DNA of 64,000 bases. Source: an uncultured Draconibacterium sp. (lineage in GTDB: Bacteria; Bacteroidota; Bacteroidia; Bacteroidales; Prolixibacteraceae). The position numbers were made by a program, and so were the translations under genes. Of the stretch, positions 1-10,270 are shown piece by piece (within the stretch, counting starts at the first letter, position 1; each line of letters begins with the position of its first letter). The DNA lies in NCBI RefSeq assembly GCF_913063105.1, contig NZ_CAJXYQ010000016.1, positions 1-64,000 on the forward strand, in the 5' to 3' direction. The notes under the pieces are model-generated. The model saw only the letters and a program-made list of their open reading frames with translations, was not told where the DNA came from and did no database searches.

Positions 1-10
1 TTCTTTTTTC

Positions 11-57
11 CTGTCTGTCATAAGTTGCAATATTAAATGTTTTAAACTTATAGACAG
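11..57. repeat. Imperfect inverted repeat at the left edge
   Basis: The arms CTGTCT(gtc)ATAAGTT and AACTTATAGACAG pair over 13 bases with a three-base bulge and an 18-base loop. It lies just beyond the 3' end of the minus-strand four-helix-bundle gene. There is no T-run after the stem on either strand, so it is not a canonical intrinsic terminator. It could be a processing or weak termination hairpin. Confidence 0.4.
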
Positions 58-60
58 AGT

Positions 61-414
61 TTATTTTACAGTCTCCTTCTTACGCGATGATACAAAGATA
101 GCAACAAGTTCCGACGCTTCCTTTTCAAGATTGTTTCGCTGCTCGGAATTAATGAGCCTTAAGTTATCAATTAATTCAAGCCAGAACTGCGCTTCATCAG
201 CTTCTTCTACTACAATACTGATCTTCGGGACAAATGCCGCTGTTGACTGAGCTAATTTCGCCGCCCTGTAATTTGCTGCTACCGAAGATGAACATCTGAT
301 TAACTGCCCCTGAATATGTTTTCCCAAATAATTATTGGGTAGACTTTCTGCTAAACGAATACAATCAATACAGAAGCTTTTAGTTCTTAGTTTGAGGTCT
401 TTTTCTTTGTTCAT
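61..414 (-). CDS. Four-helix-bundle protein (23S rRNA intervening-sequence protein family)
   Basis: This 117-aa protein matches the four-helix-bundle family first found encoded inside 23S rRNA intervening sequences. The family core is visible around residues 40-85: S-S-V-A-A-N-Y, then a helix ending V-V-E-E-A-D-E-A-Q-F-W, where members usually have E..E(T/A)..W(L). No catalytic residues are apparent; known structures form homopentamers and no biochemical function is established. It starts at ATG and is followed on its strand by an inverted repeat. Here the gene is free-standing, with no rRNA near it, as is common in Bacteroidota genomes. The family call is fairly sure; the role is unknown. 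Confidence 0.8.
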   Translation of the reverse strand: MNKEKDLKLRTKSFCIDCIRLAESLPNNYLGKHIQGQLIRCSSSVAANYRAAKLAQSTAAFVPKISIVVEEADEAQFWLELIDNLRLINSEQRNNLEKEASELVAIFVSSRKKETVK

Positions 415-475
415 GATTAGAATTTATTGGTGATTACATTCACAAATTACATAATCTTCCCAATAATCCCTAATC

Positions 476-519
476 ATTAATCCTTCATCGTTATAGTTAA
501 TCCTTCAAATTAATCCTTT
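476..519. repeat. Three short direct repeats TTAATCCTT
   Basis: TTAATCCTT occurs at 477-485, 497-505 and 510-518, between the end of the Smr gene and the start of the four-helix-bundle gene, both on the minus strand. The spacings are 20 and 13 bases, so it is not a clean tandem array. A regulatory role for the downstream gene is possible but unsupported. Confidence 0.35.
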
Positions 520-524
520 ATCAA

Positions 525-1562
525 TCATCCTTTTCTAAGAATCACCATCGTTGCGCCATAGCCATACTCCTTAAACGAAGCGTCCTGGAAATAGTATTTT
601 TTGAATTTGCGCTGCAAAATATTGGCGACTTCCTGTTTTAAAACCCCTTGGCCCACACCGTGAATAAATACAATTCGTTTCACATGATTCTTTATGGCCA
701 GGTTCATTTCCGATTCAACAGCCTCCATCTGAATTTCCAGCATTTCGCGGTTGCTCAATCCCTCTGTATTATCTATTAACTCAGTAATATGCAAATCGAT
801 TACAGTTTCTTCAGAAGAACGCTTCCGTTCCTTCTGCTTTGGCAGGTCTGCTTTTTCTTTTGCCTTCACAACTTTTTTAAAATCATCTTGCGTTAGCTTA
901 TCCAACTCGGTTTGCATGGGATTGGGTGTAATTTGCAAAACCAGTGCATTTTTTCTGAAATAGGAATTGCTACGAAATGTTGATTCTTTGTAAAACTTTA
1001 CCGGATTCACTCTAAACTTTTTCACCACCGGTTGATTCCACGTACTTTCCGATTCTCGAAAATAAATGAGCTGAAAGCCAAAATCAGGCAAATCACTCAA
1101 ATCTTCCTGAACCAATGCATCAATTTTTTCCCGCGAATTGGACTTAACAGTACCCTGCTTAACAGCAACAACCTCATCAGTTTTCAGGTGCAAATAATTA
1201 TACAGCAGCTTGTAATTACTATCGTTTACCAAAAACATTTCAATTTCGGCATTTAACGGATTTTTTGAGTTATTGGGAACAAAACAAAAATAAAAATCAG
1301 GAGAGTTCTTTCCATTTATAATTTCTCCTTCGGGCTCCAGAAAATCCGGCTCTGGCTGAATTTCTGGCGCCGTTTCAACTGTAGGCGAAGTCGTGCTTTC
1401 GTTTAATTCCGGTGCACTAATATTTACCAGTTCTTTAATGGGGTAAGGCACTTCAAAACCATCTTCACCCTCAACATTAACTGTGTTCTTATTAATAAAA
1501 CCGGTTACAATACCTCCGCCAACATCATTTAAAAACTTAACCTTATCTCCTACTTTTATCAT
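525..1562 (-). CDS. DUF2027 and Smr domain protein (MutS2-type C-terminal nuclease domain)
   Basis: The protein has about 345 aa. I place the start at the ATG at 1562, giving the N-terminus M-I-K-V-G-D-K-V; the longer reading begins inside the intergenic region with a sequence unlike the family. The N-terminal part is a small KOW/SH3-like region followed by the DUF2027 core seen in Bacteroidota. The C-terminal ~85 residues are an Smr domain with its two hallmarks, I-D-L-H near the domain start and H-G-V-G-Q-G further on. Smr domains of MutS2 and related proteins cleave or nick nucleic acids; more recent work ties some to collided-ribosome rescue. Substrate here is unknown. It is divergent from queA, with a TACTTTTG element in front of each gene. 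Confidence 0.85.
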   Translation of the reverse strand: MIKVGDKVKFLNDVGGGIVTGFINKNTVNVEGEDGFEVPYPIKELVNISAPELNESTTSPTVETAPEIQPEPDFLEPEGEIINGKNSPDFYFCFVPNNSKNPLNAEIEMFLVNDSNYKLLYNYLHLKTDEVVAVKQGTVKSNSREKIDALVQEDLSDLPDFGFQLIYFRESESTWNQPVVKKFRVNPVKFYKESTFRSNSYFRKNALVLQITPNPMQTELDKLTQDDFKKVVKAKEKADLPKQKERKRSSEETVIDLHITELIDNTEGLSNREMLEIQMEAVESEMNLAIKNHVKRIVFIHGVGQGVLKQEVANILQRKFKKYYFQDASFKEYGYGATMVILRKG

Positions 1563-1580
1563 GACTTTTTCTCTTTTTGG

Positions 1581-1588
1581 CAAAAGTA
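1581..1588 (-). promoter_or_regulatory. Candidate -7 promoter element for the Smr gene
   Basis: On the minus strand this reads TACTTTTG, an exact match to the Bacteroidota -7 consensus TAnnTTTG, 18 bases before the ATG at 1562. No clear -33 TTTG is visible 19-21 bases upstream, so the call rests on the -7 match and position. Confidence 0.45.
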
Positions 1589-1653
1589 CAATTTTTCTTC
1601 TACTGACCTTGTCACTCCGCCCGAGGCTGTAAATCAGCAAACAATAAAAATAT

Positions 1654-1661
1654 TACTTTTG
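1654..1661 (+). promoter_or_regulatory. Candidate -7 promoter element for queA
   Basis: TACTTTTG matches TAnnTTTG exactly and lies 20 bases before the TTG start of queA. It is the same octamer as the one facing the opposite way before the Smr gene. No -33 box is obvious. Confidence 0.45.
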
Positions 1662-1681
1662 CTGCCACAAAAAATTACGTT

Positions 1682-2893
1682 TTGAGTAAATACAAGGATA
1701 TAAAAATAAGCGATTACACCTACGATTTACCCGACCACAGGATTGCCAAATACCCACTGGCAGAGCGCGATAAATCGAAATTACTGACCTGGTGCAACGG
1801 CCAAATAAAAGAAGATACTTTTGAGCATTGCGCGAAATACCTGCCCGAAGGATCGCAGTTGGTTTTTAACAACACACGGGTAATTCATGCCCGCTTGTTT
1901 TTTTACAAGGAAACCGGAGCCAAAATAGAAATCTTTTGCCTCGAGCCTGTTTCGCCTGCCGACTACCAGGTGGCTTTTCAGGATACCGAAGAAGTGACAT
2001 GGAAATGTATGGTGGGCAATTCAAAAAAATGGAAGGAAGGTTTTCTGAGTCTGAAGTTTGAAATTAATGGAAAAACAATTGAACTTACTGCGGCAAAAAC
2101 TGCGCAGGAGGGCAACTCGTTTCACATCCGGTTTATGTGGAACGGAGGTGTGCATTTTTCCGAGATAATTGATAAAATTGGTCAACTCCCGATTCCTCCT
2201 TACCTGAACCGGGATACTGAAGAATCGGATGAAGAAAGTTACCAAACCGTTTATGCCAAAATTGATGGCTCGGTTGCGGCTCCTACCGCCGGATTACATT
2301 TTACAAAGCAGGTTTTGGAAACGCTAAACGCAAAAGAAATTAGCACCAACGAAATTACACTGCATGTTGGAGCAGGCACTTTTCAGCCAGTAAAATCGGA
2401 AACCATCGACGGGCATACCATGCACCACGAGCAGGTAATTATACCTATTGATATTTTACGCCGCTTTGTTGAGGATACTAAAAATATTATTGCGGTTGGC
2501 ACCACCTCGGTACGCTCGCTCGAAAGCTTGTACTGGATTGGCTTACAGCTTGAAGAAAAACGTTTTAACCCCTACCGCCCGGAAGTAAAACAGTGGGAGC
2601 CCTACGAAAACAAAGCCAGCATTTCAATGGAAAAAGCCCTGCAAAATATCATCTATTTTCTGGTTGAAAACGGCGAAAAAAGTATTCGCTTTGCCACACA
2701 AATTATCATTTTACCCGGCTACAATTTTAAACTTATCCGTGGAATGTTCACCAATTTTCATCAACCGCAAAGCACATTACTACTGTTAATAAGTGCTTTT
2801 TTAGGCAACAACTGGCGAGACGTGTACAATTATGCACTGGCAAACAATTTCCGTTTTTTAAGTTATGGCGACAGTAATTTATTTTTGAAATAA
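1682..2893 (+). CDS. queA: S-adenosylmethionine:tRNA ribosyltransferase-isomerase
   Basis: QueA transfers and isomerises the ribosyl group of S-adenosylmethionine onto 7-aminomethyl-7-deazaguanine in tRNA, giving epoxyqueuosine at the wobble position. At 403 aa it is slightly longer than the usual ~350. Family features are the N-terminal D-Y-T-Y-D-L-P-D-H-R-I-A-K-Y-P, then F-N-N-T-R-V-I-H-A-R-L, the A-A-P-T-A-G-L-H-F-T region and the closing G-M-F-T-N-F-H-Q-P-Q-S-T-L-L. The frame opens with TTG at 1682; there is no in-frame ATG before the conserved N-terminus, so TTG is the best start. No other queuosine gene is adjacent. It is divergently arranged with the Smr gene. Confidence 0.96.
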   Translation: MSKYKDIKISDYTYDLPDHRIAKYPLAERDKSKLLTWCNGQIKEDTFEHCAKYLPEGSQLVFNNTRVIHARLFFYKETGAKIEIFCLEPVSPADYQVAFQDTEEVTWKCMVGNSKKWKEGFLSLKFEINGKTIELTAAKTAQEGNSFHIRFMWNGGVHFSEIIDKIGQLPIPPYLNRDTEESDEESYQTVYAKIDGSVAAPTAGLHFTKQVLETLNAKEISTNEITLHVGAGTFQPVKSETIDGHTMHHEQVIIPIDILRRFVEDTKNIIAVGTTSVRSLESLYWIGLQLEEKRFNPYRPEVKQWEPYENKASISMEKALQNIIYFLVENGEKSIRFATQIIILPGYNFKLIRGMFTNFHQPQSTLLLLISAFLGNNWRDVYNYALANNFRFLSYGDSNLFLK

Positions 2894-2962
2894 GCGCTGG
2901 TAACACAAATTAACAGCTAAAACTTTGTACAAATTCCAACTTTAACCATATTTGTATTTGAT

Positions 2963-4639
2963 ATGCAGACAGAGCAAGAGTACAATTTTTCCTCCTTTAT
3001 ACACAACTCGGTAAAAAACTTCGGTAGCAATAAGGCACTTGGCTTTATTGACGAAGAATATATTACTTATACCGAATTAGGTAAAAACATAAAAGCCGTA
3101 CAGGCGTTTTTAAACCAACTTGGCCTAAAAAGCGGCGATAAAGTAATTATTTACAGTCAGAATATGCCTAACTGGGGCATCGTGTATTTTGCGCTACAGT
3201 GCTCGGGAATAGTGGCCGTACCCGTTCTGCCCGAATTTAGTACAGCCGAATTAGATAATGTAATAAAGCACTCGGAGTCGAAGGCATTATTCGTTTCTGA
3301 AAACCTACGCTACAAGCTTAACGAAGCTGATACCCAAAGCTTATCAGCTGTAATTAAACTTGAAAACTTTGAGGTTTTGAGTGCCCAAAAAAGTAACGTT
3401 CATTTTAAAAAAGATGCCGATTGCACCATCAATTACATTCCGGATGAGAACGAGATGGCTGTTTTATTGTATACTTCCGGCACTACAGGTAACTCAAAAG
3501 GCGTAATGCTCTCGCAAAAAAATATAATAAGCAATGTTATACAATCGGGAGCTGTTCAGGAAATAAAAGAAGATTTTCGGTTTTTATCCGTTTTACCACT
3601 GTCGCACACTTACGAAAATACGATCGGCTTTCTATTGGCGATTTATAACGGAGCCAGCGTAACTTACCTGCGCAAACCACCAACAGCAAGCATTTTGCTT
3701 CCGGCCTTAAAATCGCTGCGGCCCGACATCATGCTAACCGTGCCCTTAATCATCGAAAAAATATACAAAAACAGTATTTTACCGGGGATTAACAAAAAGG
3801 CGGCCACTCGCCTGATGCACCGGTTTGGCCCAACACGCAAACTTATTCATCGGCTTGCCGGAAAAAAACTGATGGAAACATTCGGAGGCCGTTTAAAGTT
3901 TTTTGGAATTGGCGGAGCCAAACTCGATGCTACCGTTGAACGTTTCTTGCGTAATGCCAAATTTCCCTATGCCATTGGTTACGGACTAACAGAAACGGCA
4001 CCACTACTGGCGGGTTCAAACCCAACTCAAACCCGCTTGCAGGCAATCGGTCCAAAGGTTATTAACTGCAAAGTAAAAATTAATAAACCCAACCCGCTAA
4101 CCGGCGAAGGCGAAATATGGGCCAAAGGGCCAAACGTAATGCTGGGTTATTATAAAAACGAAGAAGAAACCCGCAAAGTACTTACAAAAGACGGGTGGTT
4201 TAAAACCGGCGACCTGGGTGTTTTTGATAAAGATGGATGGTTAAGCCACAAGGGAAGATTGAAAAACCTGATTGTTGGAGCAAATGGCGAAAACATATAT
4301 CCTGAAGAAATTGAGTCAATCATTAACAACTTCAGACACGTAGTTGAATCGCTGGTTGTGCAAAAAAAAGGCAAACTGGTGGCCATGGTTCATTTTAACC
4401 GCGAAGAACTGGAGCAGCGCATCAGTGAAATGCGGGCAGGTGTTAGCACAAAAATCGACGAAAAAGTTGAAGTTATTTCGCAACGCGTTGATGAAACAAT
4501 TGATGAGTTAAGGATAGAATTGCAACATTACATAAACGAGCGGGTTAATAAATTCTCGCGCGTGCAATTGGTTATTGCACAACCGTCGCCTTTCCAGAAA
4601 ACAGCAACACACAAAATTAAACGCTACTTGTATTATTAA
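2963..4639 (+). CDS. Long-chain acyl-CoA synthetase (AMP-binding family)
   Basis: This 558-aa adenylate-forming enzyme should activate a fatty acid with ATP and join it to CoA. The P-loop-like motif Y-T-S-G-T-T-G-N-S-K-G-V lies near residue 171, G-Y-G-L-T-E-T-A-P near 339, and the hinge region T-G-D-L-G near 416. The C-terminal subdomain is present, and the protein ends in a predicted coiled stretch rich in charged residues (about 475-530), which is longer than in minimal members. No transmembrane segment is evident. Acyl chain specificity cannot be read from the sequence; a role in recycling or importing fatty acids is the usual one. It stands alone between queA and trpB. Confidence 0.88.
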   Translation: MQTEQEYNFSSFIHNSVKNFGSNKALGFIDEEYITYTELGKNIKAVQAFLNQLGLKSGDKVIIYSQNMPNWGIVYFALQCSGIVAVPVLPEFSTAELDNVIKHSESKALFVSENLRYKLNEADTQSLSAVIKLENFEVLSAQKSNVHFKKDADCTINYIPDENEMAVLLYTSGTTGNSKGVMLSQKNIISNVIQSGAVQEIKEDFRFLSVLPLSHTYENTIGFLLAIYNGASVTYLRKPPTASILLPALKSLRPDIMLTVPLIIEKIYKNSILPGINKKAATRLMHRFGPTRKLIHRLAGKKLMETFGGRLKFFGIGGAKLDATVERFLRNAKFPYAIGYGLTETAPLLAGSNPTQTRLQAIGPKVINCKVKINKPNPLTGEGEIWAKGPNVMLGYYKNEEETRKVLTKDGWFKTGDLGVFDKDGWLSHKGRLKNLIVGANGENIYPEEIESIINNFRHVVESLVVQKKGKLVAMVHFNREELEQRISEMRAGVSTKIDEKVEVISQRVDETIDELRIELQHYINERVNKFSRVQLVIAQPSPFQKTATHKIKRYLYY

Positions 4640-4722
4640 TTTTCATTTTTACCGATGAGTTACTAAACCTTCCAATCAGTAAAAAATCAGATTCAATTAT
4701 ATTTTAATAAAACAAAAAACTC

Positions 4723-5922
4723 ATGGCAGATTATTTTAAACAATATCCTGACCAACAAGGATTTTATAAAGAATACGGAGGTTCTTTTATTCCTCCGCAG
4801 TTACAAACCGAAATGGCTAAGATTACCAAGGCTTACCATTCTATTAGCAAATCGCACAATTTTATTTCCGAGTTACGCAGCATTCGAAAACATTTTCAGG
4901 GCCGTCCTACACCCGTTTATTTTTGCGAGAACTTATCAGCAAAATACGGTGGCCGCATTTACATGAAACGCGAAGACCTGAACCACTCGGGCGCACACAA
5001 ATTAAACCACTGCATGGGCGAAGCCTTACTGGCCAAACACCTGGGCAAAAAACGACTGATTGCAGAAACCGGTGCCGGACAACACGGTGTAGCCCTGGCA
5101 ACTGCAGCAGCTTATTTTGGTTTGGAGTGCGAAATACACATGGGTGAGGTTGATATTGCCAAAGAACACCCCAATGTGGTTCGGATGAAAATATTAGGCG
5201 CCGAAGTTGTGCCGGTTAGCCACGGATTAAAGACACTGAAAGAAGCCGTTGATTCGGCGTTTGAATCGTACCTGAAAGACCCGGTTAACACCATTTACTG
5301 CATAGGGTCGGTGGTTGGGCCGCACCCCTTTCCAATGATGGTTCGCGATTTTCAGCGCGTGGTAGGAATTGAAGCCCAGGAGCAGTTCTTCGAAATGACC
5401 GGTGAAAACCCCGATCACGTAGTAGCTTGTGTAGGCGGTGGAAGTAACGCCATGGGCATGTTCTCAGGCTTCCTCGATATTGAAGAAACCGAATTGCACG
5501 GTGTTGAACCGGGAGGTGTTGGAACAAAACTGGGCGAGCATGCCAGTACCATTACTTACGGAACACCCGGCGTTATCCACGGTTTTAAATGCTATACCCT
5601 GCAAGACGAAAACGGCGACCCCGCACCGGTTTATTCAGTAGCCAGTGGCTTAGACTATCCCGGCGTTGGACCAGAGCACAGTATGTTAAAAGATATGGGT
5701 AAAGTAACTTATGGTGTTGCCGATGATAAAGAAACCATTGATGCCTTTTACGAACTCAGTCGTTTGGAAGGAATAATACCTGCATTGGAAAGTGCCCATG
5801 CGGTTGCCTACGCTTTAAAACTTGCGAAAAACAACCAGGAAAAATCAATTTTGGTAAACCTCAGCGGTCGTGGCGATAAAGACATCGACTTTGTAGTTGA
5901 GAAATACGGTTTACCTGAATAG
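4723..5922 (+). CDS. trpB: Tryptophan synthase beta chain
   Basis: TrpB is the PLP enzyme that condenses indole with serine to give tryptophan. At 399 aa it has the normal length. The PLP lysine is K93 in S-G-A-H-K-L-N-H, the phosphate-binding loop is G-G-G-S-N-A (about residues 237-242), and the C-terminal N-L-S-G-R-G-D-K-D is typical. These features fit the standard TrpB1 class that partners TrpA, yet no trpA or other trp gene lies in the window. It is therefore either separated from the main trp operon or a salvage copy that uses free indole. A strong terminator follows directly. Confidence 0.96.
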   Translation: MADYFKQYPDQQGFYKEYGGSFIPPQLQTEMAKITKAYHSISKSHNFISELRSIRKHFQGRPTPVYFCENLSAKYGGRIYMKREDLNHSGAHKLNHCMGEALLAKHLGKKRLIAETGAGQHGVALATAAAYFGLECEIHMGEVDIAKEHPNVVRMKILGAEVVPVSHGLKTLKEAVDSAFESYLKDPVNTIYCIGSVVGPHPFPMMVRDFQRVVGIEAQEQFFEMTGENPDHVVACVGGGSNAMGMFSGFLDIEETELHGVEPGGVGTKLGEHASTITYGTPGVIHGFKCYTLQDENGDPAPVYSVASGLDYPGVGPEHSMLKDMGKVTYGVADDKETIDAFYELSRLEGIIPALESAHAVAYALKLAKNNQEKSILVNLSGRGDKDIDFVVEKYGLPE

Positions 5923-5942
5923 ATAACCTGTTACATAACTTT

Positions 5943-5977
5943 AAAAAAGTCTGGTTTTCAAAACCAGACTTTTTTTT
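5943..5977 (+). terminator. Rho-independent terminator after trpB
   Basis: The sequence AAAGTCTGGTTTT, a short loop and AAAACCAGACTTT forms a long, nearly perfect stem followed by a run of T. It lies 21 bases after the trpB stop. The A-run before the stem would also serve minus-strand transcription, although no minus-strand gene needs it. Confidence 0.85.
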
Positions 5978-6090
5978 CGACAATTAACAAATACTAAATC
6001 CCAATAATAACATAATGTTAGCTGTATTAATTTAAAACTAAGTCCACACACCCTTATTATTCGCTTAACATCCAAAATCAATTATTTGTC

Positions 6091-6098
6091 TACGTTTG
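6091..6098 (+). promoter_or_regulatory. Candidate -7 promoter element for the ABC-F gene
   Basis: TACGTTTG matches TAnnTTTG and lies 46 bases upstream of the ATG. The implied leader holds a short hairpin (CCCTTT/AAAGGG, around 6104-6117). No convincing -33 box was found. Confidence 0.45.
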
Positions 6099-6140
6099 CA
6101 TTCCCTTTGAAAAAAGGGTAAAAATTGAAAACATTTTTAG

Positions 6141-7760
<1,620 letters not shown>

Positions 7761-7824
7761 GCTAACTGATAAATGCAAACCTCCGAAAATTATAAAGGCG
7801 TTTTAAAACCACAATTATCACGAT

Positions 7825-8019
7825 ATGAATACGCAACGAAAAAACATTAAACTTAACGCCCAGGTTGAGATTGTAAAAAAACAACACCAACAATCAGGCG
7901 AATTAACAAGTGGCACTGTTCAAAAGATTTTAACCAAATCGGCCATACATCCACACGGCATAAAAGTAATGCTAAAAAGTGGCGAAGTGGGCCGTGTTAA
8001 AACAATCATTTCAACTTGA
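7825..8019 (+). CDS. YwbE-like small protein (DUF2196)
   Basis: The 64-aa protein matches the YwbE family throughout: an N-terminal segment giving V-E-I-V-K-K-Q-H-Q-Q, then S-G-T-V-Q-K-I-L-T, and the conserved H-P-H-G-I-K-V near residues 47-53, ending G-E-V-G-R-V. The fold is a small beta-barrel of unknown role; a nucleic-acid-binding function has been suggested from its KOW-like look but is not established. It follows the ABC-F gene by 64 bases and may be co-transcribed with it. A long perfect inverted repeat follows its stop. Confidence 0.85.
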   Translation: MNTQRKNIKLNAQVEIVKKQHQQSGELTSGTVQKILTKSAIHPHGIKVMLKSGEVGRVKTIIST

Positions 8020-8021
8020 TT

Positions 8022-8058
8022 TTTTACCGGGAGTTTATCTGCTAAACTCCCGGTAAAA
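8022..8058. repeat. Perfect 16-bp inverted repeat after the YwbE gene
   Basis: TTTTACCGGGAGTTTA and TAAACTCCCGGTAAAA pair perfectly around the five-base loop TCTGC. On both strands the stem ends in A rather than T, so the usual U-tract is missing downstream. It could still form a stable 3'-end hairpin that protects the mRNA. Confidence 0.75.
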
Positions 8059-8417
8059 CCAGCACTTACAAATTATTACAAACACCTGACTTTCAGTTAA
8101 AAATCAAAACCCACACACCCACATAGGTTCAAATCCCAAACAGAACAAACTTAACCAATTGAATATCTGAGCATTACGGACACAACACATTATTAACACA
8201 AATTTATTAAAGATTTAATTCTCTATTGCAACATATGCACTCTCACTAATAAAACACAATAAACCACCTATTAACTCCTGTGTATCTATTACTTACATGA
8301 GTTTGAAATTTTAGAACTACAAAACTGTCTTATAAAGAATTTTTCTATATAAAGAATTTTTTCGCTATTAATTACCATTTCTGCCTTAAATCATGTAAAT
8401 GGTATTGCTTTTGAGAT
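8059..8417. other. Intergenic region with a short direct repeat
   Basis: About 360 bases without a credible gene before mmdA. The only structure noticed is a direct repeat of TATAAAGAATTTTT at 8331 and 8348, 17 bases apart. The rest is AT-rich with no coding signal or stable hairpin that I can see. Confidence 0.5.
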
Positions 8418-8425
8418 TATTTTTG
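8418..8425 (+). promoter_or_regulatory. Candidate -7 promoter element for the carboxyltransferase operon
   Basis: TATTTTTG matches TAnnTTTG and is 45 bases before the mmdA start. It is the best match in the gap upstream. No -33 TTTG is evident at the expected distance. Confidence 0.4.
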
Positions 8426-8470
8426 TATCGGAATTGACAGTATTAATGGTTTTGCACAGTACTTGATGAG

Positions 8471-10027
8471 ATGAAAGTATCAGAAAAAATAGAGTTACTT
8501 AAGAAAAAACGCGAAGAGATCCGGAAAATGGGTGGAGAAAAGCGCGTTGAGAAACAGCACGAGAAAGGAAAACTAACTGCTCGTGAGCGTTTAAACCTGC
8601 TTTTTGATGAAGACAGCTTCAGAGAAGTAGACATGTTTGTTGAACACCGTTCGGTGAACTTTGGACTTGAAAAGGTAGATATTCCTTCGGACGGAGTGAT
8701 TGTTGGCCATGGTTTGGTAAACGGAAGACCGGTATTTGCCTACTCGCAGGACTTTACCTCGCGCGGTGGTTCGCTGGGCGAGATGCATGCAGCAAAAATC
8801 TGCAAAATAATGGACCTCGCGGTAAAAGCCGGAGCACCCGTGGTAGGCTTAAACGACTCGGGTGGTGCCCGTGTGGAAGAAGGCGTGGATGCACTTAAAG
8901 GCTACGGCGAAATTTTTATGCGCAACTCGCGTGCATCGGGTGTAATTCCACAAATTTCGGCCATTATGGGGCCTTGTGCCGGTGGTGCCGTGTACTCTCC
9001 TGCAATGACTGATTTTGTTTTTATGGTAAAAAAGCAAAGCCATATGTTTATTACCAGTCCTTATGTTATTAAAACCGTTACCGGCGAAGAAACCACTTTT
9101 GAAGAACTGGGTGGCGCCATGGTACACAATACAAAAAGCGGTAATGCGCACTTTGCCTGCGAAAGCGACGAAGACACCATTGAAGCCATTAAAGAATTGT
9201 TAGAATTTTTGCCAAACAATAATCTGGAAGAAGCGCCAAAAGTACCAATGGGCGACGACCCTGCCCGTTTGTGCGATGAACTGGATACTATTATTCCCGA
9301 TGATTCGAAAATACCTTACGACATGGTTGGCATTATCGAGTCGGTGCTTGATAATGGCGAATTTATGCAGGTACACGAGCATTATGCCGAAAATGCCATT
9401 GTTGGTTTTGGTCACCTGAACAACCGTTCGGTAGGTATTATTGCCAACCAGCCTATGATACAAGCCGGATGCCTTGACATTGACGCCTCTGACAAAATAA
9501 GCCGTTTTGTGCGCACCTGCGATGCCTACAATATTCCAATGATCACCTTTGTGGATGTTCCCGGGTACCTTCCCGGCGTTCAGCAGGAATGGGACGGGAT
9601 AATCCGACACGGTGCCAAACTGCTGTGGTCGTATGCCGAAGCTACCGTGCCGAAATTTACGGTGGTTACACGTAAAGATTACGGAGGCGCATACCTGGCC
9701 ATGTGTTCCAAACCACTGGGAGCCGATTTGGTATTTGCGTGGCCATCAGCCGAAATTGCAGTAATGGGAGCCAAAGGTGCTGTTGAAGTAATTTCAACCT
9801 ACCGCAAACAAATTGCAGAAGCCGAAAACAAAGCAGAAATGACTCAGGCAAAAATTCAGGAGTACGAAGAAGCTTTCAACATTCCGTATTTAGCGGCAAA
9901 ACGCGGCTACATCGATGATGTAATCTTGCCAAGCGAAACAAGAATACGTTTAATTGATGCCCTGGAAGTTATGTCGACCAAAACAGAGATTTTACCACCA
10001 AAAAAACACGGAAATATTCCACTCTAA
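8471..10027 (+). CDS. mmdA: Acyl-CoA carboxyltransferase subunit (methylmalonyl-CoA type, 12S-like)
   Basis: This 518-aa protein is a biotin-dependent carboxyltransferase of the crotonase superfamily, using methylmalonyl-CoA/propionyl-CoA as acyl partner. It has the N- and C-terminal carboxyltransferase halves; the CoA-binding glycine motifs are G-P-C-A-G-G-A-V-Y-S-P-A near residue 168 and G-G-A-Y-L-A-M-C-S-K near 406. The N-terminus K-L-T-A-R-E-R-L is typical of PccB/MmdA/12S proteins. It is the first gene of an operon with a 62-aa protein and a 5S-like biotin protein. That set lacks both a biotin carboxylase and a membrane decarboxylase pump, which suggests a transcarboxylase moving CO2 between methylmalonyl-CoA and pyruvate. 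A decarboxylase with its beta subunit elsewhere remains possible. Confidence 0.92.
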   Translation: MKVSEKIELLKKKREEIRKMGGEKRVEKQHEKGKLTARERLNLLFDEDSFREVDMFVEHRSVNFGLEKVDIPSDGVIVGHGLVNGRPVFAYSQDFTSRGGSLGEMHAAKICKIMDLAVKAGAPVVGLNDSGGARVEEGVDALKGYGEIFMRNSRASGVIPQISAIMGPCAGGAVYSPAMTDFVFMVKKQSHMFITSPYVIKTVTGEETTFEELGGAMVHNTKSGNAHFACESDEDTIEAIKELLEFLPNNNLEEAPKVPMGDDPARLCDELDTIIPDDSKIPYDMVGIIESVLDNGEFMQVHEHYAENAIVGFGHLNNRSVGIIANQPMIQAGCLDIDASDKISRFVRTCDAYNIPMITFVDVPGYLPGVQQEWDGIIRHGAKLLWSYAEATVPKFTVVTRKDYGGAYLAMCSKPLGADLVFAWPSAEIAVMGAKGAVEVISTYRKQIAEAENKAEMTQAKIQEYEEAFNIPYLAAKRGYIDDVILPSETRIRLIDALEVMSTKTEILPPKKHGNIPL

Positions 10028-10039
10028 AATTTTTTGATT

Positions 10040-10228
10040 ATGACAGCCAGAGAAAAAAAGAGAAGAGCTGCTATGATTGCCGTTGCCTATTACCTGGAAC
10101 AGGAAGCAGCCATAAACAAATTGGAAGTAAAAGACTACAGTGCCTGGGTAAGTTCGGGCAAAGAAGTACTTATGGATAACCGCAACATGGTTCAGCGCCG
10201 CGGTCGTGCACTACGAAAACGTGCCTAG
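10040..10228 (+). CDS. Small protein of the carboxyltransferase operon, resembling the soluble tail of OadG/MmdD-type subunits
   Basis: A 62-aa basic protein lies 12 bases after mmdA. The frame is open from a TTG at 10034, but the ATG at 10040 is the better start. It has an alanine-rich helix (A-A-M-I-A-V-A-Y-Y-L), then S-A-W and a C-terminal R-R-G-R-A-L-R. This pattern resembles the short C-terminal segment of gamma/delta subunits of sodium-pump decarboxylases, which anchors the alpha subunit, but the membrane helix of those proteins is absent. I infer an assembly or linker role between the two flanking enzyme subunits. Without a profile search the homology is tentative. Confidence 0.7.
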   Translation: MTAREKKRRAAMIAVAYYLEQEAAINKLEVKDYSAWVSSGKEVLMDNRNMVQRRGRALRKRA

Positions 10229-10270
10229 TTTTTTACACAACTACAAATAACCGAAAAAAGAAACAAAGAG

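Noticed and set aside
61..414. Four-helix-bundle gene as evidence for an rRNA intervening sequence or a mobile element
   Set aside because: No rRNA sequence or terminal repeats surround it; free-standing copies are common.
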